A stretch of 64,000 nucleotides of DNA from Collimonas sp. OK307 (GCF_900113705.1 NZ_FOQI01000011.1:62001-126000); one strand, 5' to 3'; positions 36,731 to 46,673 are shown, numbered from the stretch's first letter. Numbers and translations are program-made. The notes: generated by a model not told the origin, from the letters alone.

Positions 36731-38107
36731 ATGAAAAAAAATATTCTGGCGCAAGCCATTGCAATCGCCTTGATGGCGAGTCCGTTAGCGGCATCCGCCA
36801 GTGAGGCAGAGTTGTTGAAACGACTCAATAAACTGGCTGCTGAAGTCGAGCAGCTCAAGGTCGAGCTGGCTGCCACCAGGCAGAAAACCGATACGGTCGA
36901 GAAGCGTCAGGATGCGCTGGCAGCGGCGCCGGCGGCACCTGCAACATCGGCCGTCGTGATGACCGCAGCGACAGCGACAGCACCATCAGGCGCAACTCCA
37001 GCTGCAGCACCGGTGTCGGCAGTCGCGACTGCGTCGCCGGCGACAATGCTGGGACCAAATACCGTGCTGTCGAGTTACGGTGAAGTCAATTACACCCGTC
37101 CTCGCAATGACAGCAGCAAGTCGCAAGCCGACGTCGCTCGCGCAGTGATCGGCATCACTCATCGTTTTGATGAAAAGACCAAGATGGTGGCTGAATTCGA
37201 ATGGGAGCATGCGGTCACTTCCGCCAGCGACCAGGGCGAATCGGAAGTTGAGCAGTTGTATGTCGAGCGCGAATTCAACAACGGCCTGCGTGCCAAAGGC
37301 GGCTTGTTCCTGATCCCGGCAGGTTTGCTCAATACCAATCACGAACCGACTGCTTACTACGGCGTGTATCGTAACTTCGTCGAAACCGCGATCATTCCAT
37401 CCACCTGGCGCGAAGCAGGGCTCGGTTTGTCGCAGTCGCTCGACAACGGCTTGACCTGGGATACCGGCCTGACCACCGGTTTCGATTTGGGTAAATGGGA
37501 TGCTGCGTCGACCGAAGGCCGCACGTCGCCGCTGGGCAGTATCCATCAGGAAGGCCAGTTTGCGAAGTCGCATGATCTGAGCGTGTTCGGCGCATTGAAC
37601 TGGCGCGGCGTGCCAGGCTTGCTGCTGGGCGGTTCCGTGTTTACCGGGAAAATCGGCCAAAAAACACCGGATTTCCCTGCGCAGGATGCACGCCTTACCG
37701 TGTGGGATCTGCATGCACGCTATACACCGGGTAAATGGGATCTGTCGGCACTTTATGCGCGCGGCGCCATCAGTAATACAGAGGCGCTGAACCAGACGTT
37801 TGCCGGCCAGCCGACACCGGTGCCGTCATCGTTCTACGGCTGGTACACGCAGGCCGCCTATCAGTTATGGAAAAGTTCGGACTATACTTTGACACCGTTC
37901 GCCCGCTATGAGCGATTCAATACTGCCAACAGCTATGCGGCGATGCCGCCCGGCCTGGGAGTTGCCACCGGCCCGAACGAAGGTGTCTGGACGGTCGGCG
38001 CCAACTTCAATATCGGTGAAGGCGTGGTCTTGAAGGCGGATTATCAGAAATTCAAGGTGGATACGACGCGCGATCGCTTCGACCTTGGCCTGGGTTACGC
38101 GTTCTAA
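36731..38107 (+). CDS. outer-membrane porin with N-terminal coiled coil
   Basis: A 458-residue protein. A signal peptide ends near residue 23 (ASASEA). A coiled coil (about 24-62) and an Ala/Pro/Thr linker (63-105) precede a beta-barrel that ends in a terminal Phe (LGLGYAF). The barrel resembles OprO/OprP-type or DcaP-type porins; the coiled coil plus linker fits DcaP-like trimeric porins. The solute is unknown. It follows the di-haem protein by 23 bases, so the two are co-transcribed. Confidence 0.85.
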   Translation: MKKNILAQAIAIALMASPLAASASEAELLKRLNKLAAEVEQLKVELAATRQKTDTVEKRQDALAAAPAAPATSAVVMTAATATAPSGATPAAAPVSAVATASPATMLGPNTVLSSYGEVNYTRPRNDSSKSQADVARAVIGITHRFDEKTKMVAEFEWEHAVTSASDQGESEVEQLYVEREFNNGLRAKGGLFLIPAGLLNTNHEPTAYYGVYRNFVETAIIPSTWREAGLGLSQSLDNGLTWDTGLTTGFDLGKWDAASTEGRTSPLGSIHQEGQFAKSHDLSVFGALNWRGVPGLLLGGSVFTGKIGQKTPDFPAQDARLTVWDLHARYTPGKWDLSALYARGAISNTEALNQTFAGQPTPVPSSFYGWYTQAAYQLWKSSDYTLTPFARYERFNTANSYAAMPPGLGVATGPNEGVWTVGANFNIGEGVVLKADYQKFKVDTTRDRFDLGLGYAF

Positions 38108-38137
38108 TTTCCAACTATTTACTTATTGGCATCGACA

Positions 38138-38686
38138 ATGAAACAGATCAACCTGGCTGTCCTGGCATTCGCGACCGGCGCCACTTCGAGCGCCTTCGCC
38201 ACCCAGTACCTGACGGTGGAGCAGGCGCAACAAGTGATGTTTCCTGATGCGACCGGCTTCAGGGACGCCAGTTTGCAGTTGTCCGGCGAGCAGATGAAGC
38301 AGGTCGAGAAACTTTCCGGCCTGCCTGCGCGGTCGGTCGGCTGGCGTGTGTTTGCGGCGTATAAAGGTGACGCCCAGTTAGGTTCGCTGTTGGGTTATGT
38401 CGTGCTGGATGACGTAGTCGGCAAGTTTGAATTGATCTCGTATGCGGTAGCGGTCAATCCCGATGCCAGCATCAAGCAGATTGAAATTCTCACCTATCGG
38501 GAAAGCCACGGTTTTGAAATCAAAAGCCCGGCATGGCGCAAGCAATTCGTCGGCAAGACGGCCACTTCCGGCTTGACCATCGGCGACGGTATCGCCAGCA
38601 TCAGCGGCGCTACGCTGTCGTGCACGCATGTCACCGATGGCGTACGGCGGATTGCCGCCATCGCTCAGGTCATGCTGAAAAAATGA
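38138..38686 (+). CDS. periplasmic FMN-binding protein, flavinylation target
   Basis: A 182-residue protein with a short Sec-type signal (about residues 1-21, ending SAFATQ) and an FMN-binding domain. It ends with DGIASISGATLSCTHV (150-165), matching the motif in which ApbE attaches FMN to a threonine through a phosphoester bond, here Thr159. The neighbouring ApbE gene overlaps its stop by ATGA. It should shuttle electrons in the periplasm. I chose ATG at 38138; a TTG 12 bases earlier is in frame but unlikely. Confidence 0.88.
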   Translation: MKQINLAVLAFATGATSSAFATQYLTVEQAQQVMFPDATGFRDASLQLSGEQMKQVEKLSGLPARSVGWRVFAAYKGDAQLGSLLGYVVLDDVVGKFELISYAVAVNPDASIKQIEILTYRESHGFEIKSPAWRKQFVGKTATSGLTIGDGIASISGATLSCTHVTDGVRRIAAIAQVMLKK

Positions 38687-39522
38687 AACGGCGGGCACAA
38701 CCCTGGCTGGGAACCCTGGTCGAGGTGACGCTAGCCGATGCCCTCGGCGATGCCGCCACGGCATGCGCTTTCGATGCTGCTTTTGGCGCTGTCGCCGAAG
38801 TGCATCGCCTGATGAGCTATCACGACGCCGCCAGCGATGTCGCGCAGATCAATCGCATGGCGGTCGGCAGCGTAATCCGGGTTGATGCGCACACGGCGAA
38901 TGTAATTCACATGGCGCTCCATTTGAATGCGGTAACGGATGGCCTGTTTGATATCGGCTGTGCGTCGAAGCTGGTCGAATGGGGTTATTTGCCAGGATCA
39001 ACTGAAAAAATTGCAGAAACCAGCTCGGGCAACGCGGCTAATCGGATCAGCTTGCATATCGATGACGCGGGTAATGTTCGAAAAATTGCGCCGGTGCTGA
39101 TCGATTTGGGAGGTATCGCCAAGGGTTACGCGATAGACGCTGCCATCAACGCCTTGCAAGCATTGGGCATCGCTTCGGCGTGCGTCAATGCGGGTGGCGA
39201 TTTACGGGTTTTCGGCGAAAACGCCTATCCGGTCATGATTCGCGATCCCCGCGCACCCACGCAAATTGCGGCTCGAATCGAATTGAAAAATGCTGCATTG
39301 GCGACTTCCGGCAGTTATTTTTCGCAAAAGACGGTGCTGGGCCACGAACGTTCGGCACTGGTTAACTGTGGAAGGGGCAACGCGCTGGTCGACAGTGTCA
39401 GCGCCACGGTGCAAGCTGCCGATTGCATGACGGCGGATGCGCTGACCAAGCTGGTGCTGCTAAGCGCCGATCCCCGACATCCGTTATTACAGCAGTTTGG
39501 CGCAACTGCTTTTATAATCTGA
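38683..39522 (+). CDS. apbE: ApbE-type FAD:protein FMN transferase
   Basis: A 279-residue flavin transferase. Family signatures are DGLFDIGC near residue 86, DLGGIAKGYAID near 144, VNAGGDLRV near 170 and ATSGSYF near 206. It would flavinylate the preceding FMN-binding protein. It starts at an ATG overlapping that gene's TGA. Unlike most ApbE proteins it shows no signal peptide or lipobox at the N-terminus (MKRRAQPWLGTLVEV), so where it acts is unclear. Confidence 0.9.
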   Translation: MKRRAQPWLGTLVEVTLADALGDAATACAFDAAFGAVAEVHRLMSYHDAASDVAQINRMAVGSVIRVDAHTANVIHMALHLNAVTDGLFDIGCASKLVEWGYLPGSTEKIAETSSGNAANRISLHIDDAGNVRKIAPVLIDLGGIAKGYAIDAAINALQALGIASACVNAGGDLRVFGENAYPVMIRDPRAPTQIAARIELKNAALATSGSYFSQKTVLGHERSALVNCGRGNALVDSVSATVQAADCMTADALTKLVLLSADPRHPLLQQFGATAFII

Positions 39523-39525
39523 GGG

Positions 39526-40017
39526 ATGCGCTCCCCCAAACATCCTAAACAAAGTCTTCATCACCCAAGAGTTCGCCCGCAAATCATCCGGTTTCGCCTT
39601 GAGCGCTGGCATCGATTCAGCCTCTATGGCGTTTCCGGCCTGCTGACGGCCAGCGGCATTTTGTGGTTGATCGTCCATTTTTTCCTGCGGGTAGCGGGAG
39701 AGTTTGGTGAAACCGTCAATCCGGTCGAGCCATGGTCGATGAAGCTGCATGGTGCGGCCGCCATGGCGATGCTCTTCTTCGTTGGCAGCTTGCTGATCAC
39801 CCATATCCGGCGCGCTCACGTTGCGCGCCGCAATCGCTATTCCGGCTGGAGCATGACGGCTTTGTCAGCCTTGTTGACGATCAGCGGCTATGCTCTGTAC
39901 TACATCGCCAGCGAATCCAGCAGGCCGCTCTGGTCGGCAGGACACTGGATCCTGGGCTTGCTGTTTCCGCTTTTGCTGGTACTGCATATTTTTCTGGGAC
40001 GACGTGCAGCCAGATAG
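39526..40017 (+). CDS. four-helix membrane protein, possible b-type cytochrome
   Basis: A 163-residue inner-membrane protein with four hydrophobic helices near 33-53, 74-94, 109-127 and 139-157. Histidines lie at helix ends or within helices: His29, His51, His75, His93, His140 and His154, a pattern suited to bis-His haem b as in small cytochrome b or PepSY-linked modules. It begins three bases after apbE, so it is in the same operon. The family is not firmly recognised. A role passing electrons from the quinone pool to the flavoprotein is inferred from context. Confidence 0.7.
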   Translation: MRSPKHPKQSLHHPRVRPQIIRFRLERWHRFSLYGVSGLLTASGILWLIVHFFLRVAGEFGETVNPVEPWSMKLHGAAAMAMLFFVGSLLITHIRRAHVARRNRYSGWSMTALSALLTISGYALYYIASESSRPLWSAGHWILGLLFPLLLVLHIFLGRRAAR

Positions 40018-40080
40018 GTTGCCATCATTTTTTCTGCCGAGGCAGGATTTTTCAAACACAGTGCAAGAGGAGTTTCGACC

Positions 40081-41115
40081 ATGAGTTATCACGCATCAAG
40101 CAAGCGCTACGACAACATGCAGTACCGGTTCTGCGGCCGCAGCGGCCTCAAGTTGCCGTTGTTGTCGATGGGACTCTGGCACAATTTCGGCGACACAACC
40201 TCGCTGGCGCGTCAACGCGAAATGGTGCATACCGCGTTCGATCTCGGGATTACCCATTTCGACCTGGCAAACAATTACGGGCCGCCATATGGCAGTGCTG
40301 AAACCAATTTCGGCCGCATTCTGAAAGAAGACTTGCGTCCCTACCGCGACGAGCTGATCATTTCGACCAAGGCTGGCTGGGACATGTGGCCGGGGCCGTA
40401 TGGGCAGGGCGGCGGTTCACGCAAATATGTACTGGCCAGCCTCGACCAGAGCCTGCAGCGCATGGGTCTGGATTATGTCGATATCTTTTATTCGCACCGC
40501 TTTGATCCGGAAACGCCGCTGGAAGAAACCATGAGTGCGCTGGCGACGGCGGTGCAGCAAGGTAAAGCGCTGTATGTCGGCGTTTCGTCCTATTCGCCAG
40601 CCAAAACCGCAGAAGCGGCCAAGCTGTTGCGCGACTGGAAAGTACCTTGCCTGATTCATCAGCCGTCCTACAACATGTTCAACCGCTGGATTGAACAAGG
40701 CTTGCTGGATACGCTGGAACAGGAAGGCATGGGTTGCATTACTTTTACCGCCCTGGCGCAGGGATTGTTGAGCGACAAGTACCTGAACGGCGTGCCGGAA
40801 GATTCGCGCATTAATCGCGAAGGCGGCGGTTCGCTGCAGAAGGCCCACCTGAGTCCGGAAAACCTGGCGCGGGTGCGAGCCCTCAACGAAATTGCCAAGA
40901 CACGTGGCCAGAGCCTGGCGCAGATGGCGCTGGCCTGGGTACTGCGCGATCCGCGCGTGACCACGACTTTGATCGGCGCCAGCAGTCCGGCCCAGATCCG
41001 CGAGAACGTGGCGGCGTTGCAGCGGCTGGATTTTTCGGCGGAAGAGTTGGCTGCGATCGATGCGCAGGCAAAAGAGGGCGGGATCAATCTGTGGGAACGG
41101 TCGTCAAACGGTTAA
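40081..41115 (+). CDS. aldo/keto reductase of the YghZ/glyceraldehyde-3-phosphate type
   Basis: A 344-residue aldo-keto reductase close to E. coli YghZ (L-glyceraldehyde-3-phosphate reductase, AKR14 group), using NADPH. Catalytic residues are in HFDLANNYGPPYGSAE (Asp, Tyr), STKAGW (Lys) and YSHRFDPETP (His). The cofactor site is ALVWVLRDP-like near 300 and GASSPAQIREN near 312. A good AGAGGAG site precedes it. It is on the same strand after the redox operon, 63 bases away, but its link to that operon is unclear. Confidence 0.9.
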   Translation: MSYHASSKRYDNMQYRFCGRSGLKLPLLSMGLWHNFGDTTSLARQREMVHTAFDLGITHFDLANNYGPPYGSAETNFGRILKEDLRPYRDELIISTKAGWDMWPGPYGQGGGSRKYVLASLDQSLQRMGLDYVDIFYSHRFDPETPLEETMSALATAVQQGKALYVGVSSYSPAKTAEAAKLLRDWKVPCLIHQPSYNMFNRWIEQGLLDTLEQEGMGCITFTALAQGLLSDKYLNGVPEDSRINREGGGSLQKAHLSPENLARVRALNEIAKTRGQSLAQMALAWVLRDPRVTTTLIGASSPAQIRENVAALQRLDFSAEELAAIDAQAKEGGINLWERSSNG

Positions 41116-41122
41116 AACATAT

Positions 41123-41151
41123 GTAGGGTGGGCACGATGTGCCTACCCTAC
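41123..41151. repeat. GTAGGGTGGGCAC hairpin
   Basis: GTAGGGTGGGCAC (41123-41135) and GTGCCTACCCTAC (41139-41151) pair around GAT, with one G-T wobble. It lies between the convergent aldo/keto reductase and threonine-aldolase-like genes. It resembles dispersed GTAGGGTGGG elements found in many bacterial genomes and may also terminate transcription. Confidence 0.6.
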
Positions 41152-41166
41152 ACGAAAGCTGGTGTT

Positions 41167-42255
41167 TTATACGGGCGCAAGCAACGCTTGGAACTGATCC
41201 AGAATCGTAATGACCTTGTCGTCTGACAAGGACAGCAGTCCCTCTCCCACATACCACTCGATATAGCTTTGCTGCGGCAACGCTGTGTGCCTGGCTTCGC
41301 CAAACAGCCAGATGCCGTGTTCCTTGGCCAATTGGTCACGTGCGGCATTCGCCACGTCACGGCCGACTGGAAAATACACATGCAGCATATTGCAATGCGG
41401 TTGCTGCGGATTGACTTGCCAGAGCGGGTAGCGGCTCAGCAGCTGATACAAATCCCGTGTGCGCTGCAGATATGCCGGCATCCGCGCCAGCTTCTCGTCG
41501 AACCGCATCGCTGCTGCCACCACGTAGGGCGAGCGCTGATAGACATTGCCGCCCATGCGTTTCATCCATTCTGACGCGCGGGTAATGAAATCGCGCTTGC
41601 CCAGCAGCATTGCGCCGCCCAAACCACCGATGCCCTTGTAAAACGAGACATACGCACTATCAAAACCAGCTGCCACGGTGCTCAGCGGCTTGTCATATCC
41701 GGTAGCAGCCTCCCACAGGCGTGCGCCATCCAGATGCAAATGAATATCCCTTTCATGACAGTATTCTTTGACCGCATTCAATTCTTCCCATGTCGGCAAC
41801 TGGCCACCAATTTCACGCATAGGCAATTCATACAGCGCGGCTCCCAGGCGGTCAGGCAACGCTTTGAGATCGTCCGCTGTCCATGGTCGATAAGGATTGC
41901 CGACATTGAGTGAGGTGAAGTGGTCAAGCAGCTGGTAATTGCTACGTTCGTGCACCAGTATGTGCGCTGTCGGATGGAGAGCCGTCAGCGGGTTGTTCCT
42001 GTCCTGGCAGGCGAGCCGAAGCGCCACCGTCTGGGCTAGCGTTCCGGTAATGACGAAATGGCCAGCCTCGAAGCCCAGCAGCTCGGCTATCTTGTTTTCG
42101 AAAGTTTGAACCAGTTCGCCCTCGCCATAGATGTCGTGACGGATGTCATGTGCCTGGCACCAGGCGGCCATCTCGGCAAAATCCTGGGCGGCGGAGCGCG
42201 GCAAGGAGGTGGAGAAGAAGGTATGGCATTGATTACGTAGATTGGCGTTTGGCAT
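41167..42255 (-). CDS. threonine-aldolase/beta-eliminating lyase family protein
   Basis: A 362-residue PLP enzyme of the fold-type I threonine aldolase family. The PLP lysine is in SFYKGIGGLGGAML and the cofactor Asp in HLHLDGARLWEA. Substrate-binding features such as HDIYGEGELVQTFENKIAELLG near the start match the family. The likely reaction is cleavage of threonine, or another beta-hydroxy amino acid, to glycine and an aldehyde. It is divergent from sdaA, which also handles hydroxy amino acids. Confidence 0.85.
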   Translation of the reverse strand: MPNANLRNQCHTFFSTSLPRSAAQDFAEMAAWCQAHDIRHDIYGEGELVQTFENKIAELLGFEAGHFVITGTLAQTVALRLACQDRNNPLTALHPTAHILVHERSNYQLLDHFTSLNVGNPYRPWTADDLKALPDRLGAALYELPMREIGGQLPTWEELNAVKEYCHERDIHLHLDGARLWEAATGYDKPLSTVAAGFDSAYVSFYKGIGGLGGAMLLGKRDFITRASEWMKRMGGNVYQRSPYVVAAAMRFDEKLARMPAYLQRTRDLYQLLSRYPLWQVNPQQPHCNMLHVYFPVGRDVANAARDQLAKEHGIWLFGEARHTALPQQSYIEWYVGEGLLSLSDDKVITILDQFQALLAPV

Positions 42256-42449
42256 AAAGTGTTTCTACAAGATGAATTTGTCGCTTTAATTACAAAATGT
42301 TCAATTGATAATATTCTAGCGTTTTACTTATGCCCCACAAGAAAATGTCATCACATTCCGGCGGCGACTTGGCCGTAAAATTGAAGACTGTAGTGTTTAT
42401 CTCAAAAGGACAAGCGCTTAAAGATACCTCAACCTATCCAGGAGTTGTC

Positions 42450-42524
42450 ATGAACGGCTATGCATTGTCTCACCAGGGTATCCAGTCGGGTTTTATATCG
42501 AGTCTTATATCGAGTTCCATATGA
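42450..42524 (+). CDS. serine-rich leader peptide upstream of sdaA
   Basis: A 24-codon ORF with a clear CAGGAG ribosome-binding site. Seven of the 24 residues are serine (positions 7, 13, 17, 18, 21, 22, 23), five of them in the last eight codons. Its TGA overlaps the sdaA start codon in ATGA, and sdaA has no ribosome-binding site of its own. The final codons contain TTATATCGAGT twice. This looks like a leader that couples sdaA translation to serine supply. The ORF could also be chance; conservation would decide. Confidence 0.55.
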   Translation: MNGYALSHQGIQSGFISSLISSSI

Positions 42525-43912
42525 ATATCAGCACATTCGATTTATTCAAGGTTGGTATCGGTCCATCCAGTTCGCACACAGTCGGCCCGATGATTGCCGC
42601 CAATCGATTCGCTGCCCATTTGCATGACGTCGATCTGCTGGATGCGGTGCACGCGGTTCGCGTCGAATTGTATGGCTCGCTCGGCGCCACCGGCAAAGGC
42701 CATGGCAGCGACAAGGCGGTATTGCTGGGACTGGAAGGAAACCTGCCCGACAACATCGACCCGGACCATGTCGAGCCGCGCCTGGCGGAAATTCGCAGTT
42801 CCAAAAAATTATTGTTGAACGGCACGCATCCGATAGGCTGCGTAGAAAAAGAACATGTACTGTTTTTCCGTCGCGAAGCGTTGCCGCAACATCCGAACGG
42901 CATGCGCTTTATCGCCATGGATGCGAGCGGCAGCGTGATTGCGGAAAAAGAATACTACTCGGTGGGGGGCGGGTTTGTGGTGAGCAAGGAGGGGCAGCGC
43001 GTCAACCTGGTGCAGGCGGGCAGTGTGCAAACGGAAGGCGATTTACCGTATCCCTTCCATTCCGGCGACGATCTGCTGCGAATGTGCGCTGAAAGCGGCC
43101 TCACCGTTGCCGCCTTGATGATGGAAAACGAAAAGCACTGGCGCTCGGCAGAAGAGGTGCGCACCAAGTTGCTGGGGATTTGGGATGTGATGGCGGCGGC
43201 GGTAAAGCGCGGTTGTTCGATTGGCGGCGAATTGCCCGGCCCGATGCGTGTCAAGCGCCGTGCTGCTGAATTGTATCGGCAACTGACGGAGCATTCGGAC
43301 GAGTCGCTGGTGGATCCTTTGTCCATGCTCGACTGGGTCAACCTGTACGCGATGGCGGTGAATGAAGAAAATGCCGCGGGCGGACGCATAGTGACTGCGC
43401 CGACTAACGGTGCGGCGGGCGTGTTGCCGGCGGTGCTGCATTACTACACCAGGTTCATCCCCGGCGCTAATCTGGATGGCGTCATGACCTTTATGCTGAC
43501 GGCAGCTGCGATCGGTTTGATCTACAAGGAAACCGCTTCCATTTCCGGCGCCGAAGTCGGCTGCCAGGGTGAAGTCGGGGTCGCCTGTTCGATGGCGGCG
43601 GGAGCGCTGGCGGCAGTCTTGGGCGGCAGCACCGAGCAGATCGAGAACGCCGCTGAAATCGGCATGGAACATAACCTCGGCATGACCTGCGATCCGGTCG
43701 GCGGTCTGGTGCAGATTCCTTGCATAGAACGCAATGCGATGGGCGCGGTGAAGGCGATCAACGCTGCCCGCATGGCATTGCGTGGCACCGGCAAGCATTA
43801 TGTGTCGCTGGATAATGTGATCAAGACCATGATGCAAACCGGGGCCGACATGAAGACCAAATATAAAGAAACATCGCGTGGCGGTCTGGCGGTAAATGTC
43901 ATTGAGTGCTGA
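42521..43912 (+). CDS. sdaA: L-serine dehydratase (L-serine ammonia-lyase)
   Basis: A 463-residue iron-sulfur L-serine dehydratase converting L-serine to pyruvate and ammonia. The N-terminal beta domain has [13 protein letters not shown]. The catalytic alpha domain has the cluster cysteines in [17 protein letters not shown] and [10 protein letters not shown]. It is a single-chain type of normal length. It starts in the stop codon of a serine-rich leader. The 4Fe-4S requirement links it to the isc operon upstream in function only. Confidence 0.96.
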   Translation: MNISTFDLFKVGIGPSSSHTVGPMIAANRFAAHLHDVDLLDAVHAVRVELYGSLGATGKGHGSDKAVLLGLEGNLPDNIDPDHVEPRLAEIRSSKKLLLNGTHPIGCVEKEHVLFFRREALPQHPNGMRFIAMDASGSVIAEKEYYSVGGGFVVSKEGQRVNLVQAGSVQTEGDLPYPFHSGDDLLRMCAESGLTVAALMMENEKHWRSAEEVRTKLLGIWDVMAAAVKRGCSIGGELPGPMRVKRRAAELYRQLTEHSDESLVDPLSMLDWVNLYAMAVNEENAAGGRIVTAPTNGAAGVLPAVLHYYTRFIPGANLDGVMTFMLTAAAIGLIYKETASISGAEVGCQGEVGVACSMAAGALAAVLGGSTEQIENAAEIGMEHNLGMTCDPVGGLVQIPCIERNAMGAVKAINAARMALRGTGKHYVSLDNVIKTMMQTGADMKTKYKETSRGGLAVNVIEC

Positions 43913-44284
43913 GTTGTTGTCTGTAATGACAACACGCCACGGTTTCTTTTTGAGGTAAATTCGAAATGTGGCAGCTATCTGCCGACAAAAAGCCCGCATT
44001 TGCGGGCTTTTTGTTTTATGTGGCGCCGCGGAAGAGTTTTGGTTTTTGTTTTTTTAACTGCAACGCTGCAAACTGCGCCAGATTCGTCTACCATTTGCCA
44101 TAAGGCACACCATAAAAACCACGACTCCACAGAATAATTTCCCTTTCCCAAAAGCATCTTCAATAGCAGAGATATTGATTACCTAGAAATAGAATCGACA
44201 GACATTGTGATAATGTCGCTGCCGCTTAACACTGCTATTTAACGCTGCTATTTTATTTTCACTCGCGTATCCAGGAGACCATCA
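43913..44284. other. intergenic between sdaA and maeB
   Basis: This 372-base gap holds the sdaA terminator (43986-44013) and then AT-rich DNA before maeB. A CAGGAGACC ribosome-binding site precedes the maeB ATG. I see no convincing promoter boxes and no gene. Confidence 0.55.
43986..44017 (+). terminator. intrinsic terminator after sdaA
   Basis: CAAAAAGCCCGCA (43986-43998) pairs with TGCGGGCTTTTTG (44001-44013), followed by TTTT. It is a strong hairpin with a T-run, 73 bases after the stop. Confidence 0.9.
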
Positions 44285-46594
44285 ATGAGCACCCCAACCA
44301 CTCTTTCTGCGGCCGAGCAGGCCCTGCGCGACGCTGCGCTCGAATATCATCGCAGCCCGACGCGCGGCAAGATCGCCGTGGTGCCGACCAAGCCTTTGTC
44401 GAACCAGCGCGATCTATCGCTGGCTTACTCGCCGGGTGTCGCCTATGCCTGTCTGGCGATCCATGAAGATCCGGAAATGGCGGTGGAATACACCTCGCGC
44501 GCCAACCTGGTCGGCGTAGTCACCAACGGCACTGCCGTGCTTGGACTGGGCGATATCGGCCCGCTGGCCGGCAAGCCGGTGATGGAAGGCAAGGGCTGCC
44601 TGTTCCATAATTTTGCCGGTATCGATGTATTCGACATCGAATTGGCCGAGCGCGATCCGGATAAGCTGGTCGAGATCATCGCCGCGCTGGAGCCGACGCT
44701 GGGCGGCATCAACCTGGAAGACATCAAGGCGCCGGAATGCTTCTATATCGAAAAGAAGCTGCGCGAGCGTATGAAGATCCCGGTCTTTCACGACGACCAG
44801 CACGGCACCGCCATCATTTCTTCGGCAGCCTTGCTGAACGGCCTGGAACTGGTCAACAAGAAGATCGGCGAAGTCAAGCTAGTAGCCTCTGGCGCCGGCG
44901 CTGCGGCGATTGCCTGCCTCGACCTGATGGTTGAGCTGGGCGTCAAGCGCGAAAACATATTCGTCTGCGATTCGCGCGGCGTGATTCACGATAAGCGCGA
45001 AGACAAACTGGATGTTTCCAAGCAACGCTATCAGCAAACTACCGATGCGCGCACCCTTGCGGATGCGATTGTCAATGCCGACGTGTTCCTCGGCTGCTCG
45101 GCGCCTGGCGTGCTGACGCAAGATATGGTCAAGGCCATGGGCTCGCAGCCTATCATCCTGGCGCTGGCCAATCCGGAACCGGAGATTCGCCCTGAGCTGG
45201 CGCTGGAAGCGCGGCCGGATTGCATTATCGCTACCGGACGTTCGGATTATCCGAACCAGGTTAACAATGTGCTGTGCTTCCCCTACATTTTCCGCGGCGC
45301 GCTGGATTGCGGCGCCACCAGCATCACGGAAGCGATGAAGGTCGCTTGCGTGCGCGAGATTGCCGACTTGACCAAGGCCGAGATCAGCGAAGAAGTGGCA
45401 TCCGCCTATGCTGGCCAGGAACTGCATTTCGGCCCGGAATATATCATTCCGAAACCTTTCGATTCGCGCCTGATCTTGCGCATCGCCCCTGCGGTTGCCC
45501 GTGCTGCCGAAGAGTCGGGCGTGGCGACGCGTCCGATCAAGGACATGGACGCGTATCGCCAGTCGCTGATGCGTTTTGTCAGCCACACCGGCATGTTCAT
45601 GCGCCCGGTTTTCCTGGCGGCGCGCGGGGAGCCGCAACGTATCGTCTACGCCGAGGGCGAGGATGAGCGGGTATTGCGTGCGGTGCAGATCGCGCTTGAA
45701 GAAAAACTGGTGCGGCCGATCCTGATCGGCCGCCCGGCGGTGATCGAGGCACGTATCAAACGCGCTGGCTTACGCTTGCAGGCCGGACGTGATTTCGAGC
45801 TGATCAATCCGGAAGACGACGTGCGTTTCCGCCAATACTGGGAGACCTATCACGAGATCAAGGCGCGCGACGGCGTCACGCCCGAGATGGCGAAATCAAC
45901 ATTGCGCCGTTCGAACACCACCATCGCCGCGCTGCTGGTCAAGCTCGGCGACGCCGACGGCATGCTGTGCGGCCTGGTTGGACGTTTCGATAACCATCTG
46001 GAACACGTGAGCGACATCATCGGCCTGCGTGACGGCGCCAAGTGTTTCGCCACCATGAACGGCCTGGTGCTCGACAAGCACACCTTGTTCATCGCCGATA
46101 CTTTCGTCAACGACGATCCGGATGCGGAGCAACTGTCCGACATCGCCGCCATGGCGGTGGAAGAGGTCAGGCGCTTCGGGGTGCCGCCTAAAGTAGCGTT
46201 CCTGTCGCATTCGATGTTCGGTTCCAGCACCCGACCTTCGGCCAAGAAGATGCGCGCCGCACGCGATTTGTTCGTCAAGCGCATGCCGGATGTCGAAGCC
46301 GATGGCGAGATGCATGGCGATGCGGCCCTGAGCGCAGAGGTGAGGGCACAGTTCCTGCCGAAATCGACCCTGAGCGGTGATGCCAATGTATTGGTGACGC
46401 CGAATCTGGATGCCGCGAATATCCTGTTCAACGTGTTGAAAATGACGGGTGGCCAAGGTGTTACGGTCGGACCGGTATTGCTCGGCGCTGCGGCTCCGGT
46501 GCATATCCTGAACCCGTCGGCGACGGTGCGTCGCGTAGTCAACATGACTGCGCTGGTGGTGGCAAACGCGATCTCCGCAAAACAGAAAGTCTGA
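44285..46594 (+). CDS. maeB: NADP-dependent malic enzyme with phosphotransacetylase-like domain
   Basis: A 769-residue MaeB. The malic enzyme half (about 1-430) decarboxylates malate to pyruvate with NADP. It shows [43 protein letters not shown] and [14 protein letters not shown]. The C-terminal half (about 440-769) resembles phosphotransacetylase ([16 protein letters not shown] ... [14 protein letters not shown]) but is regulatory in MaeB. Length matches E. coli MaeB (759). A CAGGAG site precedes it and a terminator follows. Confidence 0.96.
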   Translation: MSTPTTLSAAEQALRDAALEYHRSPTRGKIAVVPTKPLSNQRDLSLAYSPGVAYACLAIHEDPEMAVEYTSRANLVGVVTNGTAVLGLGDIGPLAGKPVMEGKGCLFHNFAGIDVFDIELAERDPDKLVEIIAALEPTLGGINLEDIKAPECFYIEKKLRERMKIPVFHDDQHGTAIISSAALLNGLELVNKKIGEVKLVASGAGAAAIACLDLMVELGVKRENIFVCDSRGVIHDKREDKLDVSKQRYQQTTDARTLADAIVNADVFLGCSAPGVLTQDMVKAMGSQPIILALANPEPEIRPELALEARPDCIIATGRSDYPNQVNNVLCFPYIFRGALDCGATSITEAMKVACVREIADLTKAEISEEVASAYAGQELHFGPEYIIPKPFDSRLILRIAPAVARAAEESGVATRPIKDMDAYRQSLMRFVSHTGMFMRPVFLAARGEPQRIVYAEGEDERVLRAVQIALEEKLVRPILIGRPAVIEARIKRAGLRLQAGRDFELINPEDDVRFRQYWETYHEIKARDGVTPEMAKSTLRRSNTTIAALLVKLGDADGMLCGLVGRFDNHLEHVSDIIGLRDGAKCFATMNGLVLDKHTLFIADTFVNDDPDAEQLSDIAAMAVEEVRRFGVPPKVAFLSHSMFGSSTRPSAKKMRAARDLFVKRMPDVEADGEMHGDAALSAEVRAQFLPKSTLSGDANVLVTPNLDAANILFNVLKMTGGQGVTVGPVLLGAAAPVHILNPSATVRRVVNMTALVVANAISAKQKV

Positions 46595-46631
46595 TCGGCC
46601 GGTAAAGTTGCCCAATCAGCCAGCCGGTAGG

Positions 46632-46673
46632 AAATCCCCGTATCTGCATTCGCAGCGACGGGGATTTTTTTAT
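46632..46673 (+). terminator. intrinsic terminator after maeB
   Basis: AAATCCCCGT (46632-46641) pairs with ACGGGGATTT (46658-46667), with an inner CTGC/GCAG stem, followed by a long T-run. Clear rho-independent form. Confidence 0.92.
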
